Positions 34,072-42,521 of a stretch of DNA of 64,000 nucleotides are shown here, piece after piece. The notes under the pieces were generated by a model. That model ran no database searches. It saw only the letters and a program-made list of their open reading frames with translations, and was not told the DNA's origin. Every line of letters starts with the position of its first letter. The first letter of the stretch is position 1. The position numbers and the translations under genes were made by a program. The stretch covers positions 1 through 64,000 of the forward strand of contig DATMRS010000005.1 in the NCBI GenBank assembly GCA_035566015.1, in the 5' to 3' direction. This stretch comes from DATMRS01 sp035566015. Lineage in GTDB: Bacteria; Pseudomonadota; Alphaproteobacteria; Sphingomonadales; Sphingomonadaceae.

Positions 34072-34782
34072 TTATTCGGCGGGGCGTACGGGAACGGCCT
34101 GCCCACGCTGCACGGCGGGTCGCGCAAGGCCGCGTTCCAGCCAGGCGGGGACGTTGCGAAGCTCGTCCCAGCCGACGACCGGGCCGGCCTCATACCATTG
34201 GATCGTCCCGTTCACCCAACCGAGCATCGAGATGTCGGCGATCGTGAACTGGTCGCCCATGATCCATTCGCGGCCCTCCAGCCGCTTCTCGATCACGCGC
34301 AGCAGGCGTTTCGTTTCGTTGGCGAAGCGCTCCATCGGGCGCTTGTCCTCGATCGCGGTGCCCGCATATTTGTAGAAATAACCGAGATTGCCGAAGAACG
34401 GCCCGACATGGGCCGCCTGGAAAAAGACCCACTGGATCGTCTCGTAGCGCAGCCCCGGATCGGACGGGATCAACTGCCCGGTCTTGTCGGTCAGATAGAG
34501 GAGGATCGCGCCCGATTCGAACAGGCCGAACGGCTTTCCGTCAGGCCCCTCGGGATCGATGATCGCGGGAATCTTGCCGTTGGGGTTGAGCGACTCGAAC
34601 TCGGGCGTGAACGTCTCATTCTTCCAGATGTCGATGAAATGCGCCTCATAAGACAGGCCCATCTCCTCGAGCGCGATCGATATCTTCGTCCCGTTCGGCG
34701 TCGAGCAGGAATAAAGCTGAATGCGATCCGGATGCTGGCCCGGCCAGCGGCTGGTGACGGCGAAGCCCGAAAGATCGGCCAA
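34072..34782 (-). CDS. Glutathione S-transferase, YghU/YfcG (nu) type
   Basis: This 236-residue GST has the thioredoxin-fold N-domain (IQLYSCSTPNGTKISIALEE; NPNGKIPAIID; FESGAILLYL) and a helical C-domain (FTIADISMLGW). The S-x-TPNG motif is that of the YghU/YfcG group, which have disulfide-bond reductase or peroxidase activity. No ATG suits the conserved N-terminus; a TTG at 34782 preceded by GAGGAGG with 5-nt spacing is the likely start. It is divergent from the dienelactone hydrolase gene. Confidence 0.85.
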   Translation of the reverse strand: MADLSGFAVTSRWPGQHPDRIQLYSCSTPNGTKISIALEEMGLSYEAHFIDIWKNETFTPEFESLNPNGKIPAIIDPEGPDGKPFGLFESGAILLYLTDKTGQLIPSDPGLRYETIQWVFFQAAHVGPFFGNLGYFYKYAGTAIEDKRPMERFANETKRLLRVIEKRLEGREWIMGDQFTIADISMLGWVNGTIQWYEAGPVVGWDELRNVPAWLERGLARPAVQRGQAVPVRPAE

Positions 34783-34957
34783 AAGTCCCTCCTCATGAAG
34801 CGAATGACGCTTCGCTATCCAACGGCCGCCCGGCAGGGAAGGCAGGCGGGCGCAGGCGGCCCGGATCGTCTTCTTTTTGTTCGCGAACGGGCGGAAGGTT
34901 GACAAGCGCCGACCGCGGCGAGCCAATTGCAGGCAACAGGAACGGGAGAGATGCGGC

Positions 34958-35818
34958 ATGTGCGACAATGAGATTCATCCGGGGCTGGTTGAGGATTGGA
35001 GCCTGTCCCGCAGGGCCTTCGTGGCGACGGGCGTGGCGGCGGCGGGGCTTGCCGGCGTCGCGCAGGCGGCCGACAGCGTCGTCGAGAAGGACGTGACGAT
35101 CCGCACGCCTGATGGATCGGCCGATGCGGCGCTGTTCCATCCCGCCGGCAAGGGGCCCTGGCCCGCCGTGCTGGTCTGGCCCGACATCATGGGGCTGCGC
35201 CCCGTTTTCCGCGACATGGGCCGGCGGCTGGCGGCGGACGGCTATGTCGTGCTGGTGCCCAACCCCTTCTATCGCAGCAAGCGCGCGCCCGTGGTCGATG
35301 GCGCGTTCGATTTCGGCGACGCCAAGGCACGGCAGACCTTGTTCGGCTATCGTCAGGCGATAAGCGACGCCGGAATCGACAAGGACGCGGCCGCCTTCCT
35401 GGCCTTCCTCGATGCCCAGCCGCAGACGGCCAAGGGCAAGAAAGCGGGCGTGCAGGGCTATTGCATGGGTGGCCCCTTCGCCTTCCGTACCGCCGCCGCC
35501 GTGCCGAACCGGATCGGGGCGGTCGCCACTTTCCACGGTGCGGGGCTGGTGACGGACAAGCCCGACAGCCCGCATCTGCTGATCCCGCGCACGCGAGCGG
35601 CTTTTCTGGTGGCGATCGCGAAGAATGACGATGCGCGGGAGCCCAAGGCGAAGGATGTGCTCAAGGCCGCCTTCCACGACGCCAAGCGCCCGGCGACGGT
35701 GGAAGTCTATCCGGCCGACCATGGCTGGTGCGTGCCGGGCAGCCAGGTCTATGATCGGGCTTCCGCCGAACGCGCCTGGGGCGAACTGCAAAAACTGTAC
35801 AAGGCGCACCTAGTATAG
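34958..35818 (+). CDS. Dienelactone hydrolase family protein, exported
   Basis: This 286-residue alpha/beta-hydrolase has the dienelactone hydrolase Cys nucleophile (C169 in GYCMGG) and a catalytic histidine in YPADHGW. A probable Tat signal lies near the N-terminus (SRRAFVATGVAAAGLAGVAQA), so it acts in the periplasm, unlike classical cytoplasmic dienelactone hydrolases. The substrate is unknown. The start at 34958 follows GGGAGAG. A hairpin lies just after its stop. Confidence 0.86.
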   Translation: MCDNEIHPGLVEDWSLSRRAFVATGVAAAGLAGVAQAADSVVEKDVTIRTPDGSADAALFHPAGKGPWPAVLVWPDIMGLRPVFRDMGRRLAADGYVVLVPNPFYRSKRAPVVDGAFDFGDAKARQTLFGYRQAISDAGIDKDAAAFLAFLDAQPQTAKGKKAGVQGYCMGGPFAFRTAAAVPNRIGAVATFHGAGLVTDKPDSPHLLIPRTRAAFLVAIAKNDDAREPKAKDVLKAAFHDAKRPATVEVYPADHGWCVPGSQVYDRASAERAWGELQKLYKAHLV

Positions 35819-35852
35819 AAAAGGGGCGGCTGCCGCGTCGCCCCCTTCCCTC
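35818..35852. terminator. Imperfect hairpin between convergent genes
   Basis: AAAGGGGCGGC and GTCGCCCCCTT form an imperfect stem after the dienelactone hydrolase stop, flanked by A-rich and CCTTCCC sequence. It could end transcription from both sides. Confidence 0.5.
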
Positions 35853-35875
35853 GCCCGCTGCCTGTAAACCGTTCT

Positions 35876-36400
35876 TCAGTCCTGCGGCGCGACGTTGCGG
35901 GTCTGGATGAGCCATTTGCCGTTCACGCGCACCAGATCATCGACGCCGCGGCCGGCGGCGGCGACGCGGGGCGGCTGCGTGTTGGGCGCGCCGGCGAAGA
36001 CCGTCATCCAATAGGAATGCATGCGGGCGTGATCCCGGTCGCTGAACTCGATATAGGTGTTGGTGAGAATGTGGTGCATCGCCGGCTGCGGCGGCGCGCC
36101 TTTCGCTTCCCGCTCGGCGCGGCTCTTCTTCAGGTCCGTCACCATCTTGCGCAGCGCGTCGCGACCTTTCGTGACGTGCGGTCCGGCGACGAAAGCGCCG
36201 TCGGGCGTGAACGTCTGGACATAGGCGTCCTCGTTCATCGTATCGAGCGCACGAACATAATGCCACATCAACTCGCTGATCTCGGCGCGATCCTGCGTCT
36301 GGCGGAGGATGTCGGCATCGGCGGCAAGGGCGGCGCGCGGTGCGGCGAGGATCAGCAGCGCGGCGATCGCCGGGGCGGCAATCCATTGGGCATGGCGCAT
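35876..36400 (-). CDS. Secreted SnoaL-like (NTF2-fold) protein
   Basis: This 174-residue protein has a signal peptide (IAALLILAAPRAALA-A) and a SnoaL domain with AEISELMWHYVRALDTMNED, FTPDGAFVAG and VRVNGKWLIQTRNV. The start at 36400 lies 12 nt after the stop of the upstream SnoaL gene. A periplasmic location is predicted. Cofactor-free cyclase, isomerase or hydratase activity is typical of the fold; its substrate is unknown. Confidence 0.82.
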   Translation of the reverse strand: MRHAQWIAAPAIAALLILAAPRAALAADADILRQTQDRAEISELMWHYVRALDTMNEDAYVQTFTPDGAFVAGPHVTKGRDALRKMVTDLKKSRAEREAKGAPPQPAMHHILTNTYIEFSDRDHARMHSYWMTVFAGAPNTQPPRVAAAGRGVDDLVRVNGKWLIQTRNVAPQD

Positions 36401-36411
36401 CGGGCGGCTCC

Positions 36412-36924
36412 TCACCTGGCGGGCGGCAGGGTGGCCGGGTCCCAATGCTCGTCGGCCTTGCCGTCCTTGAAGCGCCACATGTCGAACCATGTCGTCGTGT
36501 AGGTCTTCGACGGGTCCTTCGGGTCCTTCATCTCGCGTACGAAGCTGACCGTCACATAATCGCCCTCCGCCGTCACCGCGACGACCTTGGTCTGCATTTT
36601 TTCGGGGATCGGCTTCGGCTTCACCTTCGCGACATCGACGAAATAGTGCATCACCGCGTCGAGGCCCGAGGCAGCCAGAGGGTTATGCTGGATATATTCC
36701 TTGGTAAGATAGAGTGGCGCACGCTCCCAATGGCCCGCTTCCAGCAATTCCTTGACGATCTTCAGCGTCACCTGCTTGTTCGCGTTCAGCTTGGGATCGG
36801 GGCTGGTGAAGAGCGATTCCGGATCGGGATGGGCGACGACCGGCGCGTTGAGCGCCTGCGCACAAGCCGGCGCGCTGGCCAGCAGCAACGCGGCGGCGAG
36901 AAGCGGGATCGAACATTTCATCAT
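36412..36924 (-). CDS. Secreted SnoaL-like protein, COG4922-type
   Basis: This 170-residue protein has a signal peptide (PLLAAALLLASAPACA) and a domain with YIQHNPLAASGLDAV, EGDYVTVSF and FDMWRFKDGKADEHWD. These motifs recur in the gene at 58236-58727 and more loosely in 52273-52662. The putative catalytic His-Asn lies in the YIQHNP strand. It is co-directional with the SnoaL gene 12 nt downstream, forming a secreted SnoaL pair. Confidence 0.82.
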   Translation of the reverse strand: MMKCSIPLLAAALLLASAPACAQALNAPVVAHPDPESLFTSPDPKLNANKQVTLKIVKELLEAGHWERAPLYLTKEYIQHNPLAASGLDAVMHYFVDVAKVKPKPIPEKMQTKVVAVTAEGDYVTVSFVREMKDPKDPSKTYTTTWFDMWRFKDGKADEHWDPATLPPAR

Positions 36925-37010
36925 TTTGGTCCCCCTTTATTGTCCGGCGCCGAGTAGAGGCCAATTCAGCCCCGCTTGCAACTCGCGTTCCGCCTCCCTT
37001 GCATCGCGCC

Positions 37011-37571
37011 TCATTGCGGCTTGGTCTTGAAGGTGGGGTCATATTGCTTGTGGCAGACGTCGCAGGCCTCGTCGAGATCGCCGCCCGCCTTGAAGAAAGC
37101 GTCCTTGTCCTTCTTTTCTGCCGCGGCCGCCGCCTCCAGCGCCACCTTGCGCACGCCTGCGACCGCCTGATCCCATGCGGGCTCGGGCACCCGCCGGCCG
37201 GGGATCAGCAGGACGTTGGTGATTTCCGCGAGGGTGAGGCTGGCGCTCTCGGCCTCCTCCCACTCCTCGTCATTCTTGGGGAACAGCGAATGTTCGCCCT
37301 TGTCGTCGATGATATAGCCCTGCCGTTTCCAGACGCCGTCGCCCGCATATTGCATGACGTGCGGCATGAATTCCTTGAGCGGCAGCGCGGTATAATAAGG
37401 CGCATCGTCGCCGGCCTTCGACGCGGCGGCGCGGGCGGCCAGCTCGGCCGGGGCGACATCGTTGCCGGCGGCGGTGTTGGCGGCCGTGCTTTCCTCCGCT
37501 GTCCCGCCCTGTTTCGAGCAGGCGGCGAGCGCGAGCAGCATCGCCGCCGCCCCCCGATATAATCCTTTCAT
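37011..37571 (-). CDS. Lipoprotein cytochrome c (c'-like, single heme)
   Basis: This 186-residue protein has a lipobox (LALAAC) and one heme site close to the C-terminus (C170-D-V-C173-H174), the position typical of class II cytochrome c'-type four-helix proteins. The ATG at 37571 follows GGAGAGG. It is membrane-anchored in the periplasm. The partner is unknown, and it lies beside an aldo/keto reductase and the secreted SnoaL pair. Confidence 0.82.
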   Translation of the reverse strand: MKGLYRGAAAMLLALAACSKQGGTAEESTAANTAAGNDVAPAELAARAAASKAGDDAPYYTALPLKEFMPHVMQYAGDGVWKRQGYIIDDKGEHSLFPKNDEEWEEAESASLTLAEITNVLLIPGRRVPEPAWDQAVAGVRKVALEAAAAAEKKDKDAFFKAGGDLDEACDVCHKQYDPTFKTKPQ

Positions 37572-37717
37572 ATCCTCTCCTTGAATATGGGTCGTCCGCT
37601 GTCGCGGCATCCGCGCCGCCCAGCTTAGCCGGGCCGCGCGCCATCTGGCCATGACCGACCGGGAATGATATCCTTGCTTTTTCGGATAATTAGGCAGCGG
37701 CAGCAAGGAGCCTTCCC

Positions 37718-38662
37718 ATGGACTCGCCGTTTGAGATGCCGATTTCGCGCAGGACGATGATGCAGGGGAGCGCGGCCGCAGGCGCGGCGCTGATGCTCGA
37801 CGCCGGGCAGGCCATTGCCGCCACGGCGCCGGCGATCACCAAGCCGATACCTTCCAGCGGCGAAAGGCTGCCGGTGATCGGCATCGGCACGAACGCCTTT
37901 GGCGTCACCGACCCGGCCGATATCGCCTCGCGCAAGGCGGTGCTCGACGAACTGCCCAGGCTGGGCGGCAGGGTGGTCGATACCGCGCGGGGCTATGGCG
38001 AATCCGAAGTGGTGATCGGGCGGCTGATCGGCCAGCTCGGCAACCGCGACCGGTTGTTCCTCGCCACCAAGACGCCGATGCGGGGCGAGGCGTCGAAAGT
38101 GGCCGTGGACGAATCCTTCAAGCGGCTCGGCACCGATCGGATCGACCTGTTCGAGGTCCATAATTTCCACGACCTCGACGGCTTTCTGCCGATCCTCAAC
38201 GAATATAAGCAGGCGAAGAAGATCCGTTATGTCGGCGTAACCTGCTCGACCGATGATCAATATCCGCTGATGATCGCGGCGATGGGGCGGCACAGGCTGG
38301 ACTTCATCCAGGTCGATTATTCGATCGACAATCGCGGCTCGGACGAGCGCATCCTGCCGATGGCGCGCGACAAGGGAATCGCGGTCCTCAACAACATGCC
38401 GCTCGGCGGGCGCCGGGGCAGCCTGATGCCGAAGCTCGCGGGCAAGCCGCTGCCCGGCTTCGTCAAGGATCATGGCGTCACGAGCTGGGCGCAGCTTCTG
38501 CTCAAATATAATGTCTCGCATCCGGCGATCACGGCGGCGATACCCGGCACGACGCGCGCCACCCATTTGCGCGACAATCAGCAGGCCGGCCGTGGCCGCC
38601 TGTTCGACGCCGCCACGCGCAAGCGGATCGAGGATCATTGGGCGAGGCTGGGCATCGCCTGA
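37718..38662 (+). CDS. Aldo/keto reductase with Tat signal
   Basis: This 314-residue AKR-fold oxidoreductase has the catalytic tetrad D88, Y93 (TARGYGESE), K118 (ATKTP) and H148 (EVHNF). An N-terminal twin-arginine signal (SRRTMMQGSAAAGAAL) predicts export in a folded state with its NADP(H), which is unusual for this normally cytoplasmic family but seen in some Tat-exported AKRs. The substrate is unknown. It diverges from the cytochrome lipoprotein gene. Confidence 0.87.
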   Translation: MDSPFEMPISRRTMMQGSAAAGAALMLDAGQAIAATAPAITKPIPSSGERLPVIGIGTNAFGVTDPADIASRKAVLDELPRLGGRVVDTARGYGESEVVIGRLIGQLGNRDRLFLATKTPMRGEASKVAVDESFKRLGTDRIDLFEVHNFHDLDGFLPILNEYKQAKKIRYVGVTCSTDDQYPLMIAAMGRHRLDFIQVDYSIDNRGSDERILPMARDKGIAVLNNMPLGGRRGSLMPKLAGKPLPGFVKDHGVTSWAQLLLKYNVSHPAITAAIPGTTRATHLRDNQQAGRGRLFDAATRKRIEDHWARLGIA

Positions 38663-38690
38663 CGCATCGGGGCCGCCAGCCGAAGGAAAG

Positions 38691-40019
38691 ATGATGGGGA
38701 GGGCGTCCGGCCTGCTTTCGAGGGTGATGCGCGTGTCGGCCCGAATCGAGCCGCACGAAATGCGCGCGGTCTGGCTCTCCTTCCTCTATTTCTTCCTGAT
38801 CATGGCCAGCTATTATGTGCTGCGCCCGATCCGCGATGCGATGGGCACCGTCTATGGCGCCGATCGCCTGGAACATCTCTTCACGGCGACCTTCTTCGCC
38901 ACTTTCCTCGCCGCGCCGATCTATGCCGGCGTCGCATCGCGCATGAAGCTGCGGAATTTCCTGCCCTGGGTCTACGGCTTCTTCCTGCTCAACATCCTGA
39001 TCTTCTACGCGTTGTTCGAAAGCCATCCCGAAAGCCGGATCGTCGCGGCGATCTTCTACGTGTGGCTCTCGGTGTTCAACATGTTCATCATTTCGGTCTT
39101 CTGGAGCTTCATGGCCGATCTCTATTCGCGCGCGCAGGCGAAGCGGCTGTTCGGCTTCGTCGCCGCCGGCGGCAGCCTCGGCGCGGCGATCGGCCCGGCG
39201 ATCACCACCGTGCTGGTGAAACTTGTGGGCACGGGGACGATGCTGCTGGTGTCGGCCGCGGGCTTCGGCGCGGCGATCCTCGTCATACGCCTGCTCGTCC
39301 GCGAGAAGGAACGGCTGCGCGTCGCGGAGAGGGAGGAAGCGCAGCCCACCCGGCTCGACCACCGGCTGGGCGGCAATCCCTTCACCGGATTCGGCCTTCT
39401 GCTCCGGTCGCCCTATCTGCTGCTGATCGCGGCGTTCATCCTGCTGCTCACCTGGATTTCGACGATCGTCTATTTCCAGCAGGCCGAACTCATCGCGCGC
39501 GCGTTCGAAAGCCGAGAGGCGCGGACGCAGGCCTTCGCGGTGGTGGACCTCATCGTCAATATCTGCGCGATCGCGGTGCAGCTTTTCGGTACGGGGCGGA
39601 TCGTCACCCGGTTCGGCGTGACGACGGGCCTGGTGCTGAACCCGCTCATCATGCTGGCGGCCTTCCTCCTCGTCGCGCTGTCACCGGTGCTGATGATGCT
39701 GCTGGGCGTGCAGATCGTACGGCGCGTGGCCGAATATGCGATCGCCAGGCCCAGCCGCGAGATGCTGTTCACCGTCGTCGATCAGGAAAGCAAATATAAG
39801 GCAAAGAACGTGCTCGACACCGTCGTTTACCGCTTCGGCGACCTGAGCGCCGCCTGGGCCCAGACGGGGCTTGCGGCGATTGGGTTCGGCGTCGCTGGCG
39901 TGGCGCTGTTCGGCGCCGCAGTCGCGATCCTCTGGGGCGCCGTCGCGTTCCTTCTGGGGCAGCGGTTCGAACGGGTGAAGGCGGTGCCGGGTGTCGGACT
40001 CGAACCGACGACCTCCTGA
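38691..40019 (+). CDS. Npt1/Npt2-type (ATP/ADP translocase-like) MFS transporter
   Basis: This 442-residue membrane protein has 12 helices and the long SFLYFFLIMASYYVLRPIRD opening, plus SVFWSFMADLYSRAQAKRLFG, typical of nucleotide-transporter-like MFS proteins in free-living Proteobacteria. Actual nucleotide transport is not proven for these. The start is the first of two ATGs at 38691 after AAGGAAAG. The last 12 codons (ending VGLEPTTS) lie inside the antisense tRNA-Thr gene, so the C-terminus is dictated by the tRNA. It follows the aldo/keto reductase by 28 nt. Confidence 0.85.
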   Translation: MMGRASGLLSRVMRVSARIEPHEMRAVWLSFLYFFLIMASYYVLRPIRDAMGTVYGADRLEHLFTATFFATFLAAPIYAGVASRMKLRNFLPWVYGFFLLNILIFYALFESHPESRIVAAIFYVWLSVFNMFIISVFWSFMADLYSRAQAKRLFGFVAAGGSLGAAIGPAITTVLVKLVGTGTMLLVSAAGFGAAILVIRLLVREKERLRVAEREEAQPTRLDHRLGGNPFTGFGLLLRSPYLLLIAAFILLLTWISTIVYFQQAELIARAFESREARTQAFAVVDLIVNICAIAVQLFGTGRIVTRFGVTTGLVLNPLIMLAAFLLVALSPVLMMLLGVQIVRRVAEYAIARPSREMLFTVVDQESKYKAKNVLDTVVYRFGDLSAAWAQTGLAAIGFGVAGVALFGAAVAILWGAVAFLLGQRFERVKAVPGVGLEPTTS

Positions 40020-40057
40020 TTACAAATCAGATGCTCTACCAGCTGAGCTAACCCGGC
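39985..40057 (-). tRNA. tRNA-Thr (TGT)
   Basis: Read on the minus strand, the acceptor GCCGGGT pairs with ACCCGGC. The D arm is GCTCAGCTGGTAGAGC, and the anticodon loop TTTGTAA gives anticodon TGT. The T arm is GTCGG-TTCGAGT-CCGAC. CCA is not encoded. Its 3' half overlaps the 3' end of the opposite-strand transporter gene. Confidence 0.95.
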
Positions 40058-40091
40058 GCGCGCTTTCCATGCGTCAGGCGGCGGCGCGCGT

Positions 40092-41402
40092 CTACCCCCG
40101 GCGTTCGCGGCGGAGCCTCTCCCAATAGGCCAGCCGTTCGGCGACCTTCGCCTCGAAGCCGCGCGGCGAGGGGGTGTAGAAGCTTTGCGGCGTCATCTCG
40201 TCGGGCCAGTAATTCTCGCCCGAAAAGGCGTCCTCGGCATTATGGTCATAGGCATAGCCCTTGCCATAGCCGATATCCTTCATCAGCCGGGTGGGGGCGT
40301 TGAGGATCGACTTGGGCGGCATCAGCGAGCCCGTCTCGCGCGCGGCGCGCCAGGCGGCCCCTTGCGCCACATAGGCCGCGTTCGATTTGGGCGCGGTGGC
40401 GAGATAGAGGCAAGCCTGCACGATCGCCAGCTCGCCCTCGGGCGATCCCAGAAAGTCATAGGCGTCCTTCGCGGCGAGGCATTGGACCAGCGCCTGCGGA
40501 TCGGCGAGGCCGACATCCTCGCTGGCGAAGCGGACGAGCCGGCGCAGCACGTAGAGCGGCTCCTCCCCAGCCGTCAGCATACGCGCGAGATAATAGAGCG
40601 CGGCCTGCGGGTCCGATCCGCGCAACGATTTATGCAGCGCCGAGATCAGGTTGTAATGGCCCTCGCGATCCTTGTCGTAGACGGCGAGGCGGCGGTGGAG
40701 CAGCGCGGCGAGCGCCGCCGGATCGAGCGGTTGGGTGAGGCCCACCGAAAAGAGCGTCTCGGCCTGGTTGAGCAGGAAGCGCCCGTCGCCGTCGGCCGAG
40801 GCGATGAGCGCGGCGCGCGCCTCGGGCGTCAGCGGGAGCGGCCGGCCTTCCAGCGCCTCGGCGCGGTCGAGCAAGGTCCCAAGCGCGCGCGCGTCGAGCC
40901 GTTCGAGGATCAGGACCTGCGCGCGGCTGAGCAGCGCGGCGTTCAACTCGAAGCTGGGATTTTCGGTGGTCGCCCCGACGAGGATGACCGTTCCGTCCTC
41001 GACATAGGGCAGGAAGCCGTCCTGCTGCGCGCGATTGAAGCGATGTATCTCGTCGACGAACAGCAGGGTGCGGGTGCCCATGCGGGCATGGTCGCGCGCC
41101 TGCGCGAAGACCTTCTTGAGATCCGCCACGCCCGAAAAGACCGCCGACACGCCTTCGAAGCGCAAGCCCACGGCATCGGCGAGCAGCCGTGCGATCGTCG
41201 TCTTGCCGGTGCCCGGCGGCCCCCACAGGATCATCGAGGAGAGCCTGCCCGCCGCCACCATCCGCCCGATCGCGCCTTCGGGGCCGGTCAGATGCTCCTG
41301 GCCGATGACGTCGGCGAGTCGCGTCGGGCGCAGCCGGTCGGCGAGCGGCGCGTCGTCCGGCGGGCTGCCGTCGGCGGGGTCGGGAGCGAACAAATCGGCC
41401 AT
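40092..41402 (-). CDS. rarA: Replication-associated recombination ATPase RarA/MgsA
   Basis: This 436-residue AAA+ ATPase of the clamp-loader group has Walker A WGPPGTGKTT, Walker B LLFVDEIHRFN and sensor GATTENPSFELN. The C-terminal tetramerisation domain carries SEDVGLADPQAL and GYGKGYAYDHN. It acts at stalled replication forks. The start at 41402 (MADLFAPD) is preferred because upstream residues are not conserved in style. It diverges from the PadR gene. Confidence 0.93.
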   Translation of the reverse strand: MADLFAPDPADGSPPDDAPLADRLRPTRLADVIGQEHLTGPEGAIGRMVAAGRLSSMILWGPPGTGKTTIARLLADAVGLRFEGVSAVFSGVADLKKVFAQARDHARMGTRTLLFVDEIHRFNRAQQDGFLPYVEDGTVILVGATTENPSFELNAALLSRAQVLILERLDARALGTLLDRAEALEGRPLPLTPEARAALIASADGDGRFLLNQAETLFSVGLTQPLDPAALAALLHRRLAVYDKDREGHYNLISALHKSLRGSDPQAALYYLARMLTAGEEPLYVLRRLVRFASEDVGLADPQALVQCLAAKDAYDFLGSPEGELAIVQACLYLATAPKSNAAYVAQGAAWRAARETGSLMPPKSILNAPTRLMKDIGYGKGYAYDHNAEDAFSGENYWPDEMTPQSFYTPSPRGFEAKVAERLAYWERLRRERRG

Positions 41403-41471
41403 TCCCAGCAATATAAGGGTCCGCGTCATACAGCGCTACGAATCCGCGCAGGAGGGCTTGCATTCGATCGG

Positions 41472-41489
41472 TCTAAGATATATCTTAGA
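41472..41489. promoter_or_regulatory. 18-bp perfect palindrome, candidate PadR operator
   Basis: TCTAAGATATATCTTAGA lies 31 nt upstream of the PadR start and 70 nt from the divergent rarA start. PadR proteins usually autorepress at such sites. Confidence 0.65.
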
Positions 41490-41519
41490 GGTGACTAAGA
41501 CACATTGGAGACTTACCGC

Positions 41520-42095
41520 ATGATTGGTCATCATCATCACAAATGGGGCATGGGACCCCGCGGCGGCTGGAAACGCGGAGCTTTCGAGGCCGAATGGTCA
41601 TTCGGTCCGGGTGGCCGGCGCGGCGGCGGCGGGCGGAGGCGGCTGTTCGACTCGGGCGAGCTGCGCCTCGTCCTGCTCAAGCTGATCGCCGATCAGCCGC
41701 GCCACGGCTACGATCTGATCCGCGCGATCGAGGAACTCACCGGCGGCGTCTATGCGCCGAGCGCCGGGGTCGTCTATCCGACGATCACGCTGTTGCAGGA
41801 TATGGGCCTGATCGAGGAACAGGCCACCGAAGGCCCGCGCAAGGCCTATGCCGCGACCCCCGAAGGCATCGCCTATCTGGAGGAGCGGACGCAGGAGGTC
41901 GAAGCGCTGCTCGGCCGTCTTGCGGCGCTGGGCGCGATGGAGCGTAAGGTGGAGCGTGCGCCGGTGCGCCGGGCGATCCAGAATCTGCGCGCGGTGCTGC
42001 ATGATCGCTTGACGCGCGACGACGCCGACACCGATATGGCGCACGACATCGCCGCGCTGCTCGACGAAGCCGCGAGGAAGATCGAGCGGCTGTGA
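41520..42095 (+). CDS. PadR family transcriptional regulator, His-rich N-terminus
   Basis: This 191-residue regulator has a PadR winged helix (HGYDLIRAIEELTGGVYAPS; VYPTITLLQDMGLIEEQ) and a C-terminal dimerisation helix (YLEERTQEVEALLG). The first 45 residues are unusual: GHHHHKWGMGPRGGW followed by a Gly/Arg-rich stretch, which might sense metal. It lies next to a DUF2218 gene, and some such pairs are linked with iron-related loci. ATG 41520 or 41505 are possible starts. Confidence 0.87.
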   Translation: MIGHHHHKWGMGPRGGWKRGAFEAEWSFGPGGRRGGGGRRRLFDSGELRLVLLKLIADQPRHGYDLIRAIEELTGGVYAPSAGVVYPTITLLQDMGLIEEQATEGPRKAYAATPEGIAYLEERTQEVEALLGRLAALGAMERKVERAPVRRAIQNLRAVLHDRLTRDDADTDMAHDIAALLDEAARKIERL

Positions 42096-42170
42096 GGAAT
42101 ACGCGCCTCGCCCTCCTGCGGCGGCGACTGGGGCTCGCCGCCATTATCCCTGTTCCCGAAAGGATCGCGA

Positions 42171-42482
42171 ATGACCCAAAGCGTCGCCCAGGTGCCCACT
42201 ACCCACGGCAGCAAATATCTTCAGCAGCTCTGCAAGCATTGGAGCCATAATCTCGCGGTCGAGTTCACGCCCGAGCGCGGGACTGTGACCTTCCCCGCCG
42301 AAATGCGCGGGACGGTCTATCCCAGCGAGGGCAGGCTGGAGATGATCGCGCATCCCGAGACGCTCGAAGTGCGGGTCGAGGGGGCGGACGACGCGCATGT
42401 CGAGCGGCTGCGTCAGGTCGCCGCCAACCACCTCGATCGCTTCGCGTTCCGCGAGGCGCCGCTCAAGTTCGATTGGGCCTGA
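42171..42482 (+). CDS. DUF2218 domain protein
   Basis: This 103-residue protein matches DUF2218 in length and pattern: KYLQQLCKHWSHNLAVEF, LEVRVEGADDAHVERLRQVAANHLDRFAFRE. The start follows AAAGGATC. The family is of unknown biochemical function and is often near iron/siderophore or PadR genes. It lies 75 nt after the PadR gene and is probably regulated with it. Confidence 0.85.
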   Translation: MTQSVAQVPTTHGSKYLQQLCKHWSHNLAVEFTPERGTVTFPAEMRGTVYPSEGRLEMIAHPETLEVRVEGADDAHVERLRQVAANHLDRFAFREAPLKFDWA

Positions 42483-42521
42483 GCGGAGCGGGCGAGGGCG
42501 CGAGCATCCAACTGCCTTTGT

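Noticed and set aside
39985..40057. Integrated element at tRNA-Thr
   Set aside because: No integrase, attachment-site duplication or phage gene lies on either side; the neighbours are ordinary chromosomal genes.
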